DNA of 64,000 nt. It comes from Sinonovacula constricta (Eukaryota; Mollusca; Bivalvia; Cardiida; Solecurtidae). The notes beneath the pieces are model-generated. The model searched no databases. It saw only the letters and a list, made by a program, of their open reading frames with translations, and had not been told where the DNA came from. The first letter of the stretch is position 1. Each line of letters begins with the position of its first letter. The position numbers were made by a program, and so were the translations under genes. The stretch spans positions 29,624,508 through 29,688,507 of the forward strand of contig CM017572.1 of NCBI GenBank assembly GCA_007844125.1, given 5' to 3'. Positions 12,290-28,500 of this stretch are shown piece by piece.

Positions 12290-13135
12290 AAATTCAATAT
12301 GTTCAATATCATACAGAAACTTCAAAATATTGACATAAAAATCACCAAACTGGAAATGCTTGGTCATTAAACTTCCGTGAACTGTCCTTTGAAAAGGCAG
12401 CTAAGTTAACGATATTTACTACACTTTATTCAATAAGAGTTTGAATAGAACGCGCCAAAAGTGTTTTATTTAATTGCGGAAAGTTATCAAGAATGTCTTT
12501 TACATTTTTACTTTCTTTGCAAATATGCAAATGGGGATAGATGGGAAACAGAGTCAGGAAATGTATGTAAACTCGAAGGGAAGTAGACGTTTGTTGAGGT
12601 ATACTTGTTTGTTAAGTACTTACTCTAATTATGAACAACACTTTCTATTGGCCAATGTTTACATCTTCACTTTCATGGTTATAGAATCAGCAAATTGCCC
12701 AGGAGAGCATGTCCGCCGACCCTATACAACATTTAAAGTCGGTTAAAACGTTTTGGATCAGGGCTTGGCTTCCAGCTACCACACATCACGCACTCTTATT
12801 TATTCGGTGTTTATAAAGTAAAATTCAACGCTGAAAAACGTTGGCAATATTGATTATTCAACATGAGTAACAAATTAATGTTTACTTATAATACGGTTCT
12901 GTCCCTAAATAAATATATTATGTATGGAGTAAATAAAACATTGTTTATTTAAAAATGGTTCATTGTGTAACCTTGGTGAAAGCGCCCAGTTATTGTGCCA
13001 ATACCAACAGGAAAAAAAGTCGAGGACAACCCGACACAAGCAGGGAGGAATCACCTGCCAACCCAGAGACAGCGACCGATATCCAGCCAACAGGGGCCAA
13101 GTTCCAGTCAACAGGGATCAGTACCCAGCCAACTT
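12290..13135 (+). pseudogene. Inverted, partial copy of the repeat-protein gene 5' region
   Basis: This stretch is homologous in reverse to about 40630-39750. Shared signals include AAATTGCGGAAA, a short frame ending IDGKQSQEM(Y) followed by a GTAAAC donor-like site (IDGKQAQEM then GTAAGC in the other copy), CAATGCTGAAAAA-type sequence, and at 13060-13135 a frame ETATDIQPTGAKFQSTGIS resembling the 14-residue TATDTQ repeat of the gene at 39.4-39.9 kb. Only about two repeat units survive. Homology stops exactly where copy B begins (13131), marking a duplication junction. Confidence 0.55.
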
Positions 13136-14157
13136 TGGAAAATTATGAATATTTAATACAAATTTGTATCCGCTAGACTTCCTAAATGATGCACTTTTTC
13201 CGAAACAAAACAATTTAGATTCTGTAGAAAATTATCTCGAATCTATAAAGGTTATTTCTGGCCGCCTCTAACCTCTGATTAATTTTGTTAAAACACTTCA
13301 CAATTCAAACAAGGAAGGCATCAAAGGGTGTCAATATATGTTTAAAACAAAACAGTACATTGTCTGACACACGACAACGACGGACATCCGATGAGTACTT
13401 TAACTTAAAATGAGCCAGAATTCTTTTTGAGCAATTGGTCATCACAAGTAAACAACGTGTGCTGCGTCATTTGTATTGCGTTATTGTCTAAATGTAAATG
13501 AAATTAATTAAATAACGCAATTTAACTTTTATAAAAAATAAAGAAATAATGAACGAATAATAGTCTTCAAACCTTCGTACACTATTGCTAACATGTGAGA
13601 ATACTTGGGTCCGAAGTTACGAAAATCGCTGAGTTATATACGTGGAATGAAATTAAAGTGGTACAAATTTGTAACGCCTTATTACCACACACAACCATCG
13701 ACAATTTCTCTAAAATAGACATGTGTAGATACTGCCGAGTAATTGCTAATGACACGATAACGACAACACCAGCCCATTGCCAAATGTATAAACGCATTTG
13801 ATAAAGCGCACCGCGCTTCCTGGCTGAAGACAATAAATCGCTGCAATACCACATCTTGTTTTCTCAAAACAGAATTAGTAAGTGTATCAAAGTTTTGTCT
13901 GACTGTGGAACGAAATATCTACAATTTAACAATTAATTTCTTTTTTGGTTCACCTTAGTGGTTCCCAGATTATTTTTGTTATCTTAAGCAGTACATCGAA
14001 CCAACGCCATTGTGGTTATTTTTTTAATGAAGTCAGCCGGACGATCTCTTCCCATTAAGTTTTCACCTAAACTAGGACTCGAACTCATGCGATGTGGGCT
14101 TTAGAAATTGCAAGTCGTACAAACTCTAACGGCTCGTCCAAATGCCTTCTGACAAGA

Positions 14158-17213
<3,056 letters not shown>

Positions 17214-17715
17214 CTTTTAACGTTAAAGGACTACATATACTGTAAGCTACCGAACAGATCAAGGTACGATACTACGTTCATTGATAAATAAACATGGTAT
17301 TTGTTGGACAAATATTTCCCCAAGCTTAAAACATAAAGGGATCAGTTAATTGCTTATTGACCGAGAGGTACAGGTGCATACAACGTGATATTGCACTCAA
17401 TAATTCGACAACATCAAATTCCGAGAGCTATGCAATAAGGGTTTAAATCCACTTTATGCATAGTATGTGCCAAGCAATACTAAACACATAAGTTACTCTG
17501 GCTACATAACATTTTGGTGAATTGTTTGCTGCGTGAATACCATCATAGTTCTGCACGTTATAGGTATATAGTTTTTACAATATATTAGGAATTTGTGACG
17601 CAGTGGAAGAGAACTGGATTGCCGTACGACAGTTGCATCGTTTATACCAACAAAAGGCAATTGTTATCATTTCTTTTATAGTTTGCTTCTTAATTCATCG
17701 ATAAAGTAATTCTGA

Positions 17716-18117
17716 CAAAGCAAGACGTGGTCTACAGCCAACCCGATAACTACGACAGTACCGCAATTGGAGCTTCAAATCTGATGGCCAATCTGATACC
17801 ATCAATAACCCGCCTAGGCAGCTACTGAGTTCTCCATCGTCGAGCTGACCAATGACAATGATGTCACGGGCTATGAGTTTGACACGGATATCGCGAAACA
17901 ACATCTCGACCTGCTCTACAAGTTGCCGATGCAAAGGTTGAAGAGAGCCGACCCGAAAAAAACTTTGACGCCGACATAAAGGATTAAGCTACCAATGTTG
18001 CATCCATTGCGAATCGGTTATAAAAAGGCACAACATTTTGTGCGACGAGTCAATGAACCTAGACTCCACGAAAACCTATTCATCATTGTAATTGTGGTCG
18101 CGGCATTAACAGCTTAA
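17716..18117 (+). pseudogene. Decayed last exon of an IFI44-like GTPase
   Basis: Starts at ACAAAGCAAGACG, matching the codons for the TKQD (G4) motif in the functional copy (60868), and continues through TACAGCC, GAGCTGACCAATGA, GATGTCACGGGCTATGAGTTTGAC and CTCTACAAGTTG to the membrane-anchor codons (ENLFIIVIVVAALTA) and a stop. About 100 bp in the middle are missing and several indels shift the frame, so it cannot encode protein. Upstream exons are absent. It abuts copy B without a gap. Confidence 0.85.
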
Positions 18118-18119
18118 TT

Positions 18120-20200
18120 TATGAAATACTTTCTATCTCTTGCTTAAATTATTTTGTATTTGGAAAAAAAACAATATTGATACAAACCGATAGTACACAA
18201 TGGCCAAAACAAAACAAACGCAATTGACCATCATTGCGCATGGTTTTAATGTAAATAAACTGACTGGTAGACGCAGATTGAAAACCCCTTTAAAACATTG
18301 CATAAGTTAAGTTTAAACTTGGGTTTAAACATTATTTCAGTCGGAATATTTGATGAACTATATAAAACAAATTTGTTACAAGATTCATCTTATTCCTAGT
18401 AGAAACCCCGGCTGCATTAAAGATTTCATGGTTTAAAACCACATACAATTATCCATTTTTATTGCATTTTGTCTTTTTGTTATTTTTAAAATAAAGAGCT
18501 CTTATTTTTTTGGTATAAATTGTGACTTCGAGCGGTTTAATGAAATAAATTACACAGTGCGATTGTTTAAGTCAAGATTAGAGATGACATTAGTTGTCCG
18601 GTCACATTTGCCAGTTCTAGACTTCGTCATACGGTGTGTAGATTGTTTAGAGCTTTGTTGCAAGATAGCAAAAGCGTTTTAACATTTGGGAATACATTCA
18701 AACTGAATAACAAACTTGAAGTATCTGACTAGCGACTGTTACGACCGTAGTTGTGTTATTGTGACTTGTGTGACCCTACACGATGAACGGTTATCATAAC
18801 ATATTAGGATGTAATTATCAGTTTTAAGATAGTAATGTATTTAAGGGGTTACGTTACCAAGTAACCGTGAATTAGGATTTGTTGTTTACTATTTTTAAAC
18901 ACTTAAATTATATAAATATCAATACGTTAATCATCTCTGTGAAAATTTATTTACAATTATATTCGAATCACAGAATATGTGTTTAAAAGAGAGGCGTGAT
19001 ACGGATGTAATGGTTTACTGAATATGGAACAGATTTTGTGTTGATGTATTTTATATAAAAATCAATTTGCATAATATTAATTGGAATTTCAAAAGTGTTC
19101 GCGTTTCATGTAAATATGTTATAATCCGCCCTCTCTTATGTTACTAAGTTTAAAGCGCAAAACATCTTCAAAAGCAGATTTTGATGGGCTTGCTGACTAG
19201 ATATCTTGCAGATTCTGGCCCGCAGTAAATCTGTCAGAAGAATTGTTGATGTTTTAATTGACCTTGTATTTTCTAAAACTATAAATTACTCAGTTTGATT
19301 AACCATAAACTCAATGTTCGATTGCCTTATTTCTTGAATTTGTATTTAGAATTTGTCTCAGTGTCCTTTGAGGCTAGTGGGTTATATTTTTTTAATGTGG
19401 GCCTATATTTCATTCGAGGAATGTTTATGTTAACAAGAGCTGTCGGTATACAGCTCGCTCCACCTTTCTCATGTCGTCAGCTAAATGATCTAATCTTAGC
19501 TACTACAGATCTAAACCACTACACACAATATATGTTGTTAGATAATCTAATCTTAGCTACTACAGACCTGAATCAATACACAAAACACATGTTTAAATTT
19601 TGCAGTGATAAACAGTTCTTTCCCGTTGCAGTGAGAATGGAATACAACTGTTCCAATTCTACATTATTCGACACTCAATCCTGTTTATCAACATATCTCG
19701 TTTCGTGGACAAAAAGGTTGATTAAATAAGCGAATCCATTTGATAGAATTATAATTGGAAGCTCGATTAAACATGAAGTCAGTTTAGGTTCCTTAACCGC
19801 TCCTAAAACATAGATCGTTCTCACTCGTCAGCTTTATCAAAGGTTAATCTGTGAGACACCTAGGATATAAATCAATTCCTAATTTGCTTGTTCGTTTCAA
19901 TGGTGCAGGCAAGGGATGATAGTTCCTTTTGTTCATTAGGACAAACGATTATAAATAATTGCATGCTCATTGTAATGCCCAAACCTAACGAAATAGTTAT
20001 TTTGTCATTCCTTTACAAATCAGACTTGCTGTTTGCTATGTAAAGTATGTATTTGCAGATCCGCACAACGACACTATTTAAATAAAAAATTCAATATGCA
20101 AAAGTGCAAAGTTTATAACACAATGCATTTAAATATACACACGTGTATAATCATCATATGGCAAGGTAAATAAAATCAACAATATGAAATTCGGTTTAAT
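18120..20200. other. No gene seen; one 57-bp tandem duplication
   Basis: AT-rich sequence. At 19489-19603 a 57-bp unit containing TAATCTTAGCTACTACAGA occurs twice; because 57 is a multiple of three it keeps a 144-codon plus-strand frame (19295-19729) open. That frame has no recognisable domain or splice context, and I do not call it a gene. Confidence 0.5.
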
Positions 20201-20202
20201 AG

Positions 20203-20345
20203 AACCGTACCTGGCAGCTCAATCGGCAGAGCCTCGGCTCCAGGTACGGGAGGCCCCGGTTTCGATTCTGGTTGTAAGCGTAGTAGTATCATGCCATGTG
20301 TACACGGCATGCAACACTCGATAACACGATAAGCCCAATAAACAA
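20203..20345 (+). mobile_element. Internally deleted tRNA-derived SINE
   Basis: The tRNA-like head (GGCAGCTCAATCGGCAGAGC, GGTTTCGATTCTGG) is followed directly by the SINE tail (ATCATGCCATGTGTACACGG, CGATAAGCCCAATAAA), without the middle section seen in the full copy at 61933-62251. Confidence 0.75.
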
Positions 20346-20479
20346 ACAGCTAAACAGACAATATAAATTACAAAATGTCTTACTGGAAAGAAAGCATCAA
20401 ATATGAGTCAGAAGCAGTTTAAGCAGCAAAAACATTCACTTGTTTATAACGTGAAACACATTGCCCAATGCCATAAACA

Positions 20480-20720
20480 TTACATACAAATGTACACATT
20501 CAGAAACGAAAATAAGACACGGTCTTATGGGCAATGGAACATATAATTAAATTTGAATAGGTACAAGACAAAGGTGTTCGCTTGTTATTTGTAAAAGTTA
20601 AGAAAAAACTGTGCTGACACATTTAATAAAATAAAACAAACCCAACCCAATGTTGTGGCCTTGTAACGGCCAGTCATCACAAGACTGGGGCGCTTAAACC
20701 AGTTCTACAGAGCTCTAACC
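20480..20720 (-). repeat. Dispersed repeat of unknown class (reverse copy)
   Basis: The reverse complement resembles 4650-4930: CTGGTTTAAGCGCCCCAGTC, then GGCCGTTACAAGGCC, and AGACCGTGTC-type sequence in the same order. It is diverged from the other copies. Confidence 0.45.
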
Positions 20721-20729
20721 GCCACTTCA

Positions 20730-22580
20730 TAAATAAAACGATCATACATATATGATGGGATAATGACAATTATGTAGTAAATGATTATCCAGTTCTTAAA
20801 AGTGCAATGTAGTCTTTCTATTATAATATATATTACACATATAACAGCTGCTTACTCTCGCTTTTTGGCTAACAAGGTATTAAACAGGTTTTTTAACAGA
20901 TTGCACAATAGATATAATGTCAGGATATTTTCTGCCTTATAATACATGCCATTTGTTCAGATTGATTCTCGGTGTGTTATATTATTGCTTGAGGATCTTA
21001 TAGCGTATCTTATAAACGCTTTACATTACCAACCTTAATTTTTGTTCACTGGTTTGATAATTTCATTTGTATTAAAAACATGTTTCATATGACTGGCTTG
21101 TTTCTTCATTCTTCACTATGCATGCCATTGGTTAGCTCAATATTTAAACCATTCCTAGGATTGTCTTACTTTAAACCGATTGTTGTTGGTTTATTACTCC
21201 CTTTGAACATCTATTAGCCGATGCATTTATATCGTGTTCATATTTCATTTTACTGCTGATCGCATCGGTAAGTTTCTAAATAGTCTAGTTCCCATCAGAG
21301 TTACGTTTCGTTACTTGCAAATATGTATGTAGTAAATGGGCAGTGTAAAGGAGTATTTAATTCCCAGGATAATCATCATCTTGCTTAAAGCGCATGGACA
21401 TAACAGTTTTCCCTGTTGTGAGCAACGTGTAAACTTAGTACCGAAATGTACACACGTATTTAAATATCGCAACACTGTAATTCATGACAGTTAGAAATAT
21501 TTAAAGTGGTTTAAGCTTCCTAGTTGGTAACTTCTCAGGTTGACCGTACCAAAACTGGGTTTCCTCTTGGATGATGTAACTGTCATATCTTTGGTTTTGT
21601 TACTTTGACATTTTAGTTTCGTGTTTGTGTATTTTGTTAAATGCTAGTTTATTTTTAGTATATGCGGTCATTCTCCTATAATCTTGTAAACTGCGCGTGT
21701 ATTTGTGCATTTTGAAGTTGTAAAACGAGATATAGTAGTCCCACTGAAAACAAGATTCAAACCTATAATAAACACGAAGTGAGTGAGACTTTCTACAAAT
21801 AAGTCTAGACCTACCAGGCTGCTTGCACAGTATCTCCTTGTCACTGCGATATACGTGTGTACGGTCTGCCTAGCTAGTAATCCTGTATACAGCTGTACAT
21901 TTTGCAACTCGTTAGTAATCCTTGTTAATGCTATTTATCTGATGTGTTTTCTTTTTATTATTTTACTATTCTCTCTGTAACCTTAATCATCCTGTGTATG
22001 CGGGGTGTGGGCGTCACTCTGGCAATATTCTTGTTGTTCAATGTGTCCGTAAACTATCCAACAATCATTTTGTTCATTTGAAACATAATAACAGGATCAG
22101 TTGATACAGATGAACCGTCAGATTTGCAGAAGTCCGAGTCATATTCTGAATTTTACTAAAATATCATACATGTTATCTTTCAGAACGACATTTGTTAATT
22201 TGAGTTAATTAATAAGTTGCTGAACTGCTATGTGTTCCTTTAAATTTAAATAAATAGAAATTAGACTGGTCTTACCGAATTAACTTTCGAAATTAACCTC
22301 GCTACATTATTAATAAAGCGAAGACCGAAACAATCTGACAAGAAATGTAATGATTCAGAAATTAACTGACTTATTTACTCTTCGCTATTATGAGGTGACC
22401 TATAACCCTGACCCTGTCTGCTGGAAATTACCCAATGTTTCTACATGCTTGTCTTCATCTGTTTTGTCTGGTTTTTAATTTCTACCTTCGGTTCCTCTTT
22501 CATAAAAAGTGCAATCTACTTTAAAAATACTTCGAACATAAGCTATTACGTCAAAGATATCAATAAAGTATATTATAATT
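20730..22580. other. No gene seen
   Basis: AT-rich sequence without a convincing exon, RNA gene, array or mobile element on either strand. Confidence 0.45.
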
Positions 22581-22586
22581 TAATAC

Positions 22587-23533
22587 AGTTGAACTTCGGT
22601 TATTTGAAATCGTCGGAATTGCCGATTTACTTTGAACAATGCATGGGTTGGAATAATCCTAATTGCCTCCATTTTAAAAAAAATCCGAAATTTTGACTTG
22701 CGTAATTCTCTGCGGTAATGAGCAAGAAGCAATGCATATGCAATAACATTTTTCACTGTGAAAGATATGAAAAGTAAATTGTTGAAAAAGAAATAAATAA
22801 TAGAATAAGCGTCATGTTTTCTATGTTACTCTTTACAAAATAAAAACAAATTAAAATTTATGCATGTATGTATAAAGTATTGTCGAATAGACGTCAACAT
22901 GTTATTATCGTCAATAAACATACAGTACATAATGGTAACAAGCAAATATTATTAAATCACATGGTATTAAATTGTAGCTGGGTATCTCCTCCTTGCTGGA
23001 TTGCTCAGCTAAAATTTCACCCGTTATATTTGCCATTTCTCAATTAAGTTGATGGAGATATCAGTCGACATTTATACCTATTCATCCTGCCAGTAGGCAG
23101 TACCACCTTGACGCAGAGAGAATACAAGTCAATCTTTAAATGGATTGTCACTCCGCCTAATTGATGATACATTATAACTGATTGTCAAACTAATCAACAC
23201 GCCATATTCAATTAACAATTTCAACCAACCAATTTATGATGTCACACTCCGATGTTACAGGAGTAATCTAATTTCGCAGTTTGACAGGAGATGACAATAC
23301 ACAATGGCTGACCGGTGACGCGATCGGCTTTGGATAAGAAGGGTGAAGAAAGTATTAAAACTGAACGTTGATGACCAAAATTTACTTCGAATGATGCCGT
23401 AACTTTAGTTATTGCAAATAAATAATCGGAGGTTTTTTTATTAGATTATATAGGAAAAAATCGGGACCGGCCAATTACTCTGAATAATGCCTCGGCTTCG
23501 GACAAGCCTAGTTTGAATAACCGAGAGTTCAAT
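22587..23533. mobile_element. Pogo-like non-autonomous DNA element
   Basis: The left end CAGTTGAACTTCGGTTATTT is mirrored on the right by AATAACCGAGAGTTCAATG (reverse complement CATTGAACTCTCGGTTATT). Both resemble pogo/Tigger ends (CAGTNGAAC...CGGTTAT). About 950 bp with no transposase frame, so a MITE-type derivative. The left flank is TA; the right boundary is uncertain by a few bases. Confidence 0.55.
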
Positions 23534-23539
23534 GTTTAC

Positions 23540-24185
23540 ATCATTAAACATATCATGAAGGGAGATAACTGCAGTCAAACAATATATTAACCTAGTCGAG
23601 CGAGTTAGGTTAACACATAACTGTTTAACGGTGCACATTTTGAGAGATTCGGCCTGTTGTGACAATTACAGCCCCTTATCGTCCTAATCGGCAATGTTTC
23701 AACGGTTAGAAAGTGGTATACTTTGTCCTTGTCCTCATAGCTATCATTATCGGTTAAAATTTTCGTTATGTAAATATAGCTACAATTTTAAAGGAGTTTT
23801 TGTCTACTTACATATCGCTCCTGTGTTTATTTGTCTGTACCAAAATATCCGAAATATAGTCTTTTCAATCATATATCAATACGCTTACTATTTTAAATAG
23901 TTTTTAAGCAAGGTATGGTGTCGTTTTACGATTTTCCAAACATGAAATCTAGGTCACTGACTACGGTTCTCTCAAAATACTATTTTAAGATTTCTTGAAA
24001 AAACAACAACACTATGTTGCGTAAACATTTAAATGTTAACTGCATAAAAGATAAATCTGATCTTCTAAAATTAAAAGTTGCTAGTTTGTTTCAAGTATTA
24101 TGTACACGTACTTTTGTGGGGGTTTGATATTCGATATTCAAAAGAGCAAACTTCGTGTAAATTGTTTGGTTGAAAATAACAACAG
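23540..24185. other. No gene seen
   Basis: AT-rich stretch between the pogo-like element and copy C; nothing recognisable. Confidence 0.45.
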
Positions 24186-26319
24186 GCAGTAGTTTTCATA
24201 TTCCGCAGGCCATTTTGTAATTTTGTGTTCTCTAATCCGAAAGTTTAACACGAACTGCAAATAAAAAGTGATAAACCACATCTACTAATACTTCTTCTAC
24301 TACTATTATTATTACTATTACTGCAGCGCCAACTTATTATCACATTATTTCTGTCACCTCTATTATCATCTTCAGAAACACCATCATCACACCCCAGGGG
24401 ACTATAACCGTAAGTACCACTTGTATTCATTCAAGCACAATCTGCATCATCTTGTCAATTTCATGTACATGTCACTGTATCACTGTATTTCTTAATTATT
24501 TCATAAAGTAAATATCTCACTCATAAATAAAACACCAATTTTCTTTATAGTTTATTTTACATATTTGCACTCCGCGGTGAAACAAATCATAACATAAGTG
24601 TTGTGCATAAAATGCACATACAAACATCTAAAAGCAAAAAAGAAATTAAGATGGAAGGATGGTAACCTTTTGACCAAAAACATACTTTCTAACATATATA
24701 CAGCATAACTGTCAGTATTACTGTTTCACAGTGATGCATACATAAATTAAGCATACATAAAAACTTTACTATTTGAACAACAATTAAAATACAAATAAAA
24801 AATAACGACATTTACATTTGGAAATAAAAACAAAATAAGTGATAGATTAATATATATGAGAAACACAGCAATAGATCAAAGTTAAAATCAACACTTTTAA
24901 TAGTTTTCTTGACCAACTATGGAAAATTATGAATATTTAATACAAATATGTATCCGCTAGACTTCCTAAATGATGCACTTTTTCCGAAACAAAACAATTG
25001 TGATTCAGCAGAAAATTATCTCGAATCAATAAAAGTTATCTCTGGCCGCCCCTAAACTCTGTTTGCTTTTTTTTTTTTTTTTTTGTTAAAACGCTTTACA
25101 ATTCAAACAAGGAAAGCATTGGTCCACCGCATCAAAGGGTTTGTAATATATATTTAAAAAAATAAAAATAATACATTGTCTGACACACGGCAACGACGGA
25201 CATCCGATGAGTACTTTAACTAAACATAAAACAGAATTCTGTTTCAGCAACTGGCATTTACTTAGCATATGCTAAACCAGTTGTATTATATATTGTCTAA
25301 ATGTAAATGAAATTAATTAAATAACGCAATGTAAATGAAATTAATTAAATTAGGCAATGTAACTGTTATAAAATTAATTTAAGAAATATTGTACGGATAA
25401 CAATTTTCAAACCCTCGTACAATACTGCTAACAGAGGAGAATAGTGGGGTCCGAATTTGCCAAAATTGGTAAGTTATATACGTGGTATGAAGTTCAATTG
25501 GTACAAATTTGTAACGCCTGATTGCCACTCGCAACACCTCGGCCATTTTTCTGAAATAGACCTGTCTGGATACTGCCGAGTAGTAACGAATGGCACGGTA
25601 ACTACAACAACAGCCCATTGCCAAATTTTTAACGTCTTTTATGAAGCGCACATGGCAGAAGACAATAAAATGCTGCAATACCACAGCGTGTTTTCACAGA
25701 ATATGTGTCTCAAAGTTGCCCCTGCCCGTGGAACTAAATATATACAATTTAACAATTAATTTTTCTTTTTCTTTTTTGGTTCAAATGAGAGGTTCCTAGA
25801 TTATTTCTGTTATCTTAAGCAGCACATCGGTCCAATACCAATGTGACCATTGTGGAAATTAGTGATACGTCCAGCTATTTTTGTAATAGAGAAAGACGAC
25901 ACAAATATACTCCAGAAATATGGGAAGTACTACCGATGTAATAGATGTACAGGTCAGCCGGAAGACCTCTGTCCATTACTTTTTCGCCTAAACAAAAAAG
26001 ACGAACTCATGCGATGTCTTGAACTATAACGGCTCGGCCATAGACAATCTGACAAGATTATTGTAGAGCCCCCCTCATTACAATTTCAAGACTTTCGACT
26101 TGGGATTGAGTAAATGAAGTGAACAAGCTATAGAAGCACTTCTGGTCATCGAGGACTTTAAGCTCAGGCTGAGTAGCAACACAGTATATATCTTTTTGGT
26201 ATCGAAGTTTGTCTCCAAGTTGTCGAGATTCGGGATCCCTGGTGTAAAGAATCACAAGGGTCGCTGAAAAACAAAAGTACAAATATAAGTGATAAATGAT
26301 ATATTCCTGACATATTGTT

Positions 26320-26609
26320 TGTTTGTTCGGTTTATCGTCCCAACAACTGTATATCAGTTATCTGGAGACGGTGTCCTTTTGAAGCACATATATTGCTGCC
26401 TTCACTGTGAATAACATGCGATGAACAACACATGGATTGATACCACACCCCGTCACATTATACACCGGGCCAACCAGTCGTGGAACTACCCTTTTTTGCT
26501 TGAGCTATACCACTATTGTTTTTACTACTGCGGTATGTCGCGGCCCGGGTTCGAAGCCGGGGTTTTCCGTACCTCCCGAAGCTCTACCGATTGCGCTACC
26601 AGGTCTGGT
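26320..26609 (-). mobile_element. tRNA-derived SINE in last intron of copy C
   Basis: Orthologous to the SINE at 2948-3248: same position, orientation and flanking repeat (TGACATATTGT and GGACATAATTGT). The head reads GCGCAATCGGTAGAGC and GGTTCGAACCCGGG-like on the minus strand (slightly diverged), the tail GGGACGATAAACC. Confidence 0.85.
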
Positions 26610-28070
26610 GGACATAATTGTCTTACACTGCTTTTCTAATATCATAAATGAAAGGGTTATGTGAAAAACAGTAAAAGTTTATTTTATATAGCTTTGTGAT
26701 TTATCTCTACAGATAGGAGACTCTGAAAATTTCCTATGAGAATTATCCATTAAAATTTGAATTGATGATGTTTTCGGCAAACCGAGTTTATATCGGTTAA
26801 AGCCTAATACAATGCACATGATTCTCCTAAACGACACTAACTATATGAAATTAAAATATTTGTCACACACTGGAATCAATACCAATCCATCCATACCTCC
26901 CAGTTTCCTGACAGCATCATATGTCGTCCTACGGATGTCACCTTGTCCAATGCTCTGGTCTGGCTGCTCAATGATCACATGTCTAAAGAGAAAAATAAAA
27001 TAAAAATATTTATATTTTTTTCTAAACCTTTTTTCTTTGAGTCAGACTCTGACGGTCTACTGTTCGCGTGTTTGTTCATTTTTAAAATGTCCTTATTGTC
27101 TTGGGGCATTGTTATATTACCGCATAAAAATCCTGCGCTGTTGTCCTCAGGTGTTGTAAGATGGTGACGTAAGACATGATGACAAACTTCTACTAGAAAG
27201 CTATCACGCATCATAGAGCGACTAAAATACAAACTTGCGTTTAACGCCGTTCCCTTCGTTACGTCTGACGTGCGCGGGATATTGGTGTTTTTGGCTCAGC
27301 TTTTTGTCACTAACATTTTGGCAAGTGAATGCCTGGCCCAGTGTTATTGTTTTTGTAGATTTTATAAAATGCCGTCATACAAAAATTCAATGACTTTCCT
27401 CTAAACTGTTGTAAGTTATGGACTGTAAATATGATAAGGAACGCCTGAGTACAAGCACTCAAGCACTACCACTGACTGTGCATAGGAAATCGGTCCTTTC
27501 GGTCCCTTGCTGCTATTTGAATGCTATTAATGTTTGATTTTTATTTTTTGTGTGTAAAGTTTGGCTCAGTGTTTTATGTAAACCTTTTAAAAACATGATG
27601 AAATACCACCAGTTCATATGAAGCTAAAGAAGTGCGAGTCTTTACTTCAATTTAAGTCAGAGCAATATACATTTAAAGGTCAACAAGTGGATCACCCGAA
27701 TCAATAAAATATGAAGAAACACTAGACAATACACAAACATACAAGTTACATGTGAAAAATGAACAAACACCGAGATGGACCTTTACACAAAAGAACTACG
27801 TTAAATTAGATTCATGATATATTAGTCAGTAATAAAATCATGAATAGGTATCTTTATTCCTCATGTAGTTTTGTCATTTAATTCAACCTATAAGGATCGT
27901 TGTGTTTATTACCTTTGATGGACAGTGTTTGTTTTGGTTCTTCTATTCCATATTCACATGAACATGATGTTACAACCACTAACAATTCTCTGGCCATTTG
28001 CTTGAGCCAAATCTAATTTCACTTACAATCACCAATTTTGTTTAGTTCTTTTAATAGAAATACTCCTACT

Positions 28071-28082
28071 TCTCTCTCTCTG

Positions 28083-28115
<33 letters not shown>
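28071..28115. repeat. (TC)n microsatellite
   Basis: Short CT dinucleotide tract, orthologous to 4484-4562 in copy A but about half as long. Confidence 0.9.
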
Positions 28116-28118
<3 letters not shown>

Positions 28119-28229
28119 AAATTCGATGTGGACATATTTTTAATGACGTTACTACTTTTGTCATAACATATAAAAGGAAACGTCAGCTCTTGAACATTTT
28201 TATTCAAATAGATCGGTTGTCTTTTCATT

Positions 28230-28500
28230 GCTTCCATTTGAGAAACCCCCCAGGAAGTGCGAGGTTAGAGCTCTATACAACCGGTTTCAGCACCCCAGTC
28301 GGTCCTTTTTTGACGACTGACCGTTCCAATACGGTAACTGTTGTGTTTGCTCTTTTTGTCAAATGACTCACAGATTGGTTCTTACTTTTACATTTGGCTT
28401 GCATGTGAAAACATTTGTCCCCCGCCTTTTCGGGATTTAGTATACGTTGCAATGCTCATAAGACTTTGTCATCTGCTCTTTTTACTGTCTTAAATGTCTA
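28230..28500 (+). repeat. Dispersed repeat of unknown class (copy in C)
   Basis: Same sequence as 4650-4930 (GTGCGAGGTTAGAGCTCTAT, CCAGTCGGTCC, GCAATGCTCATAAGACTTTG), part of the A/C shared segment. Confidence 0.6.

Noticed and set aside
19295..19729. 144-codon plus-strand frame
   Set aside because: No recognisable domain, AT-rich composition, kept open partly by a 57-bp duplication.
25457..25759. 100-codon plus-strand frame shared by copies A (2127-2375) and C
   Set aside because: Broken in copy B, partly open on the opposite strand as well, and lies downstream of the minus-strand gene's stop; more likely shared 3' flank than a gene.
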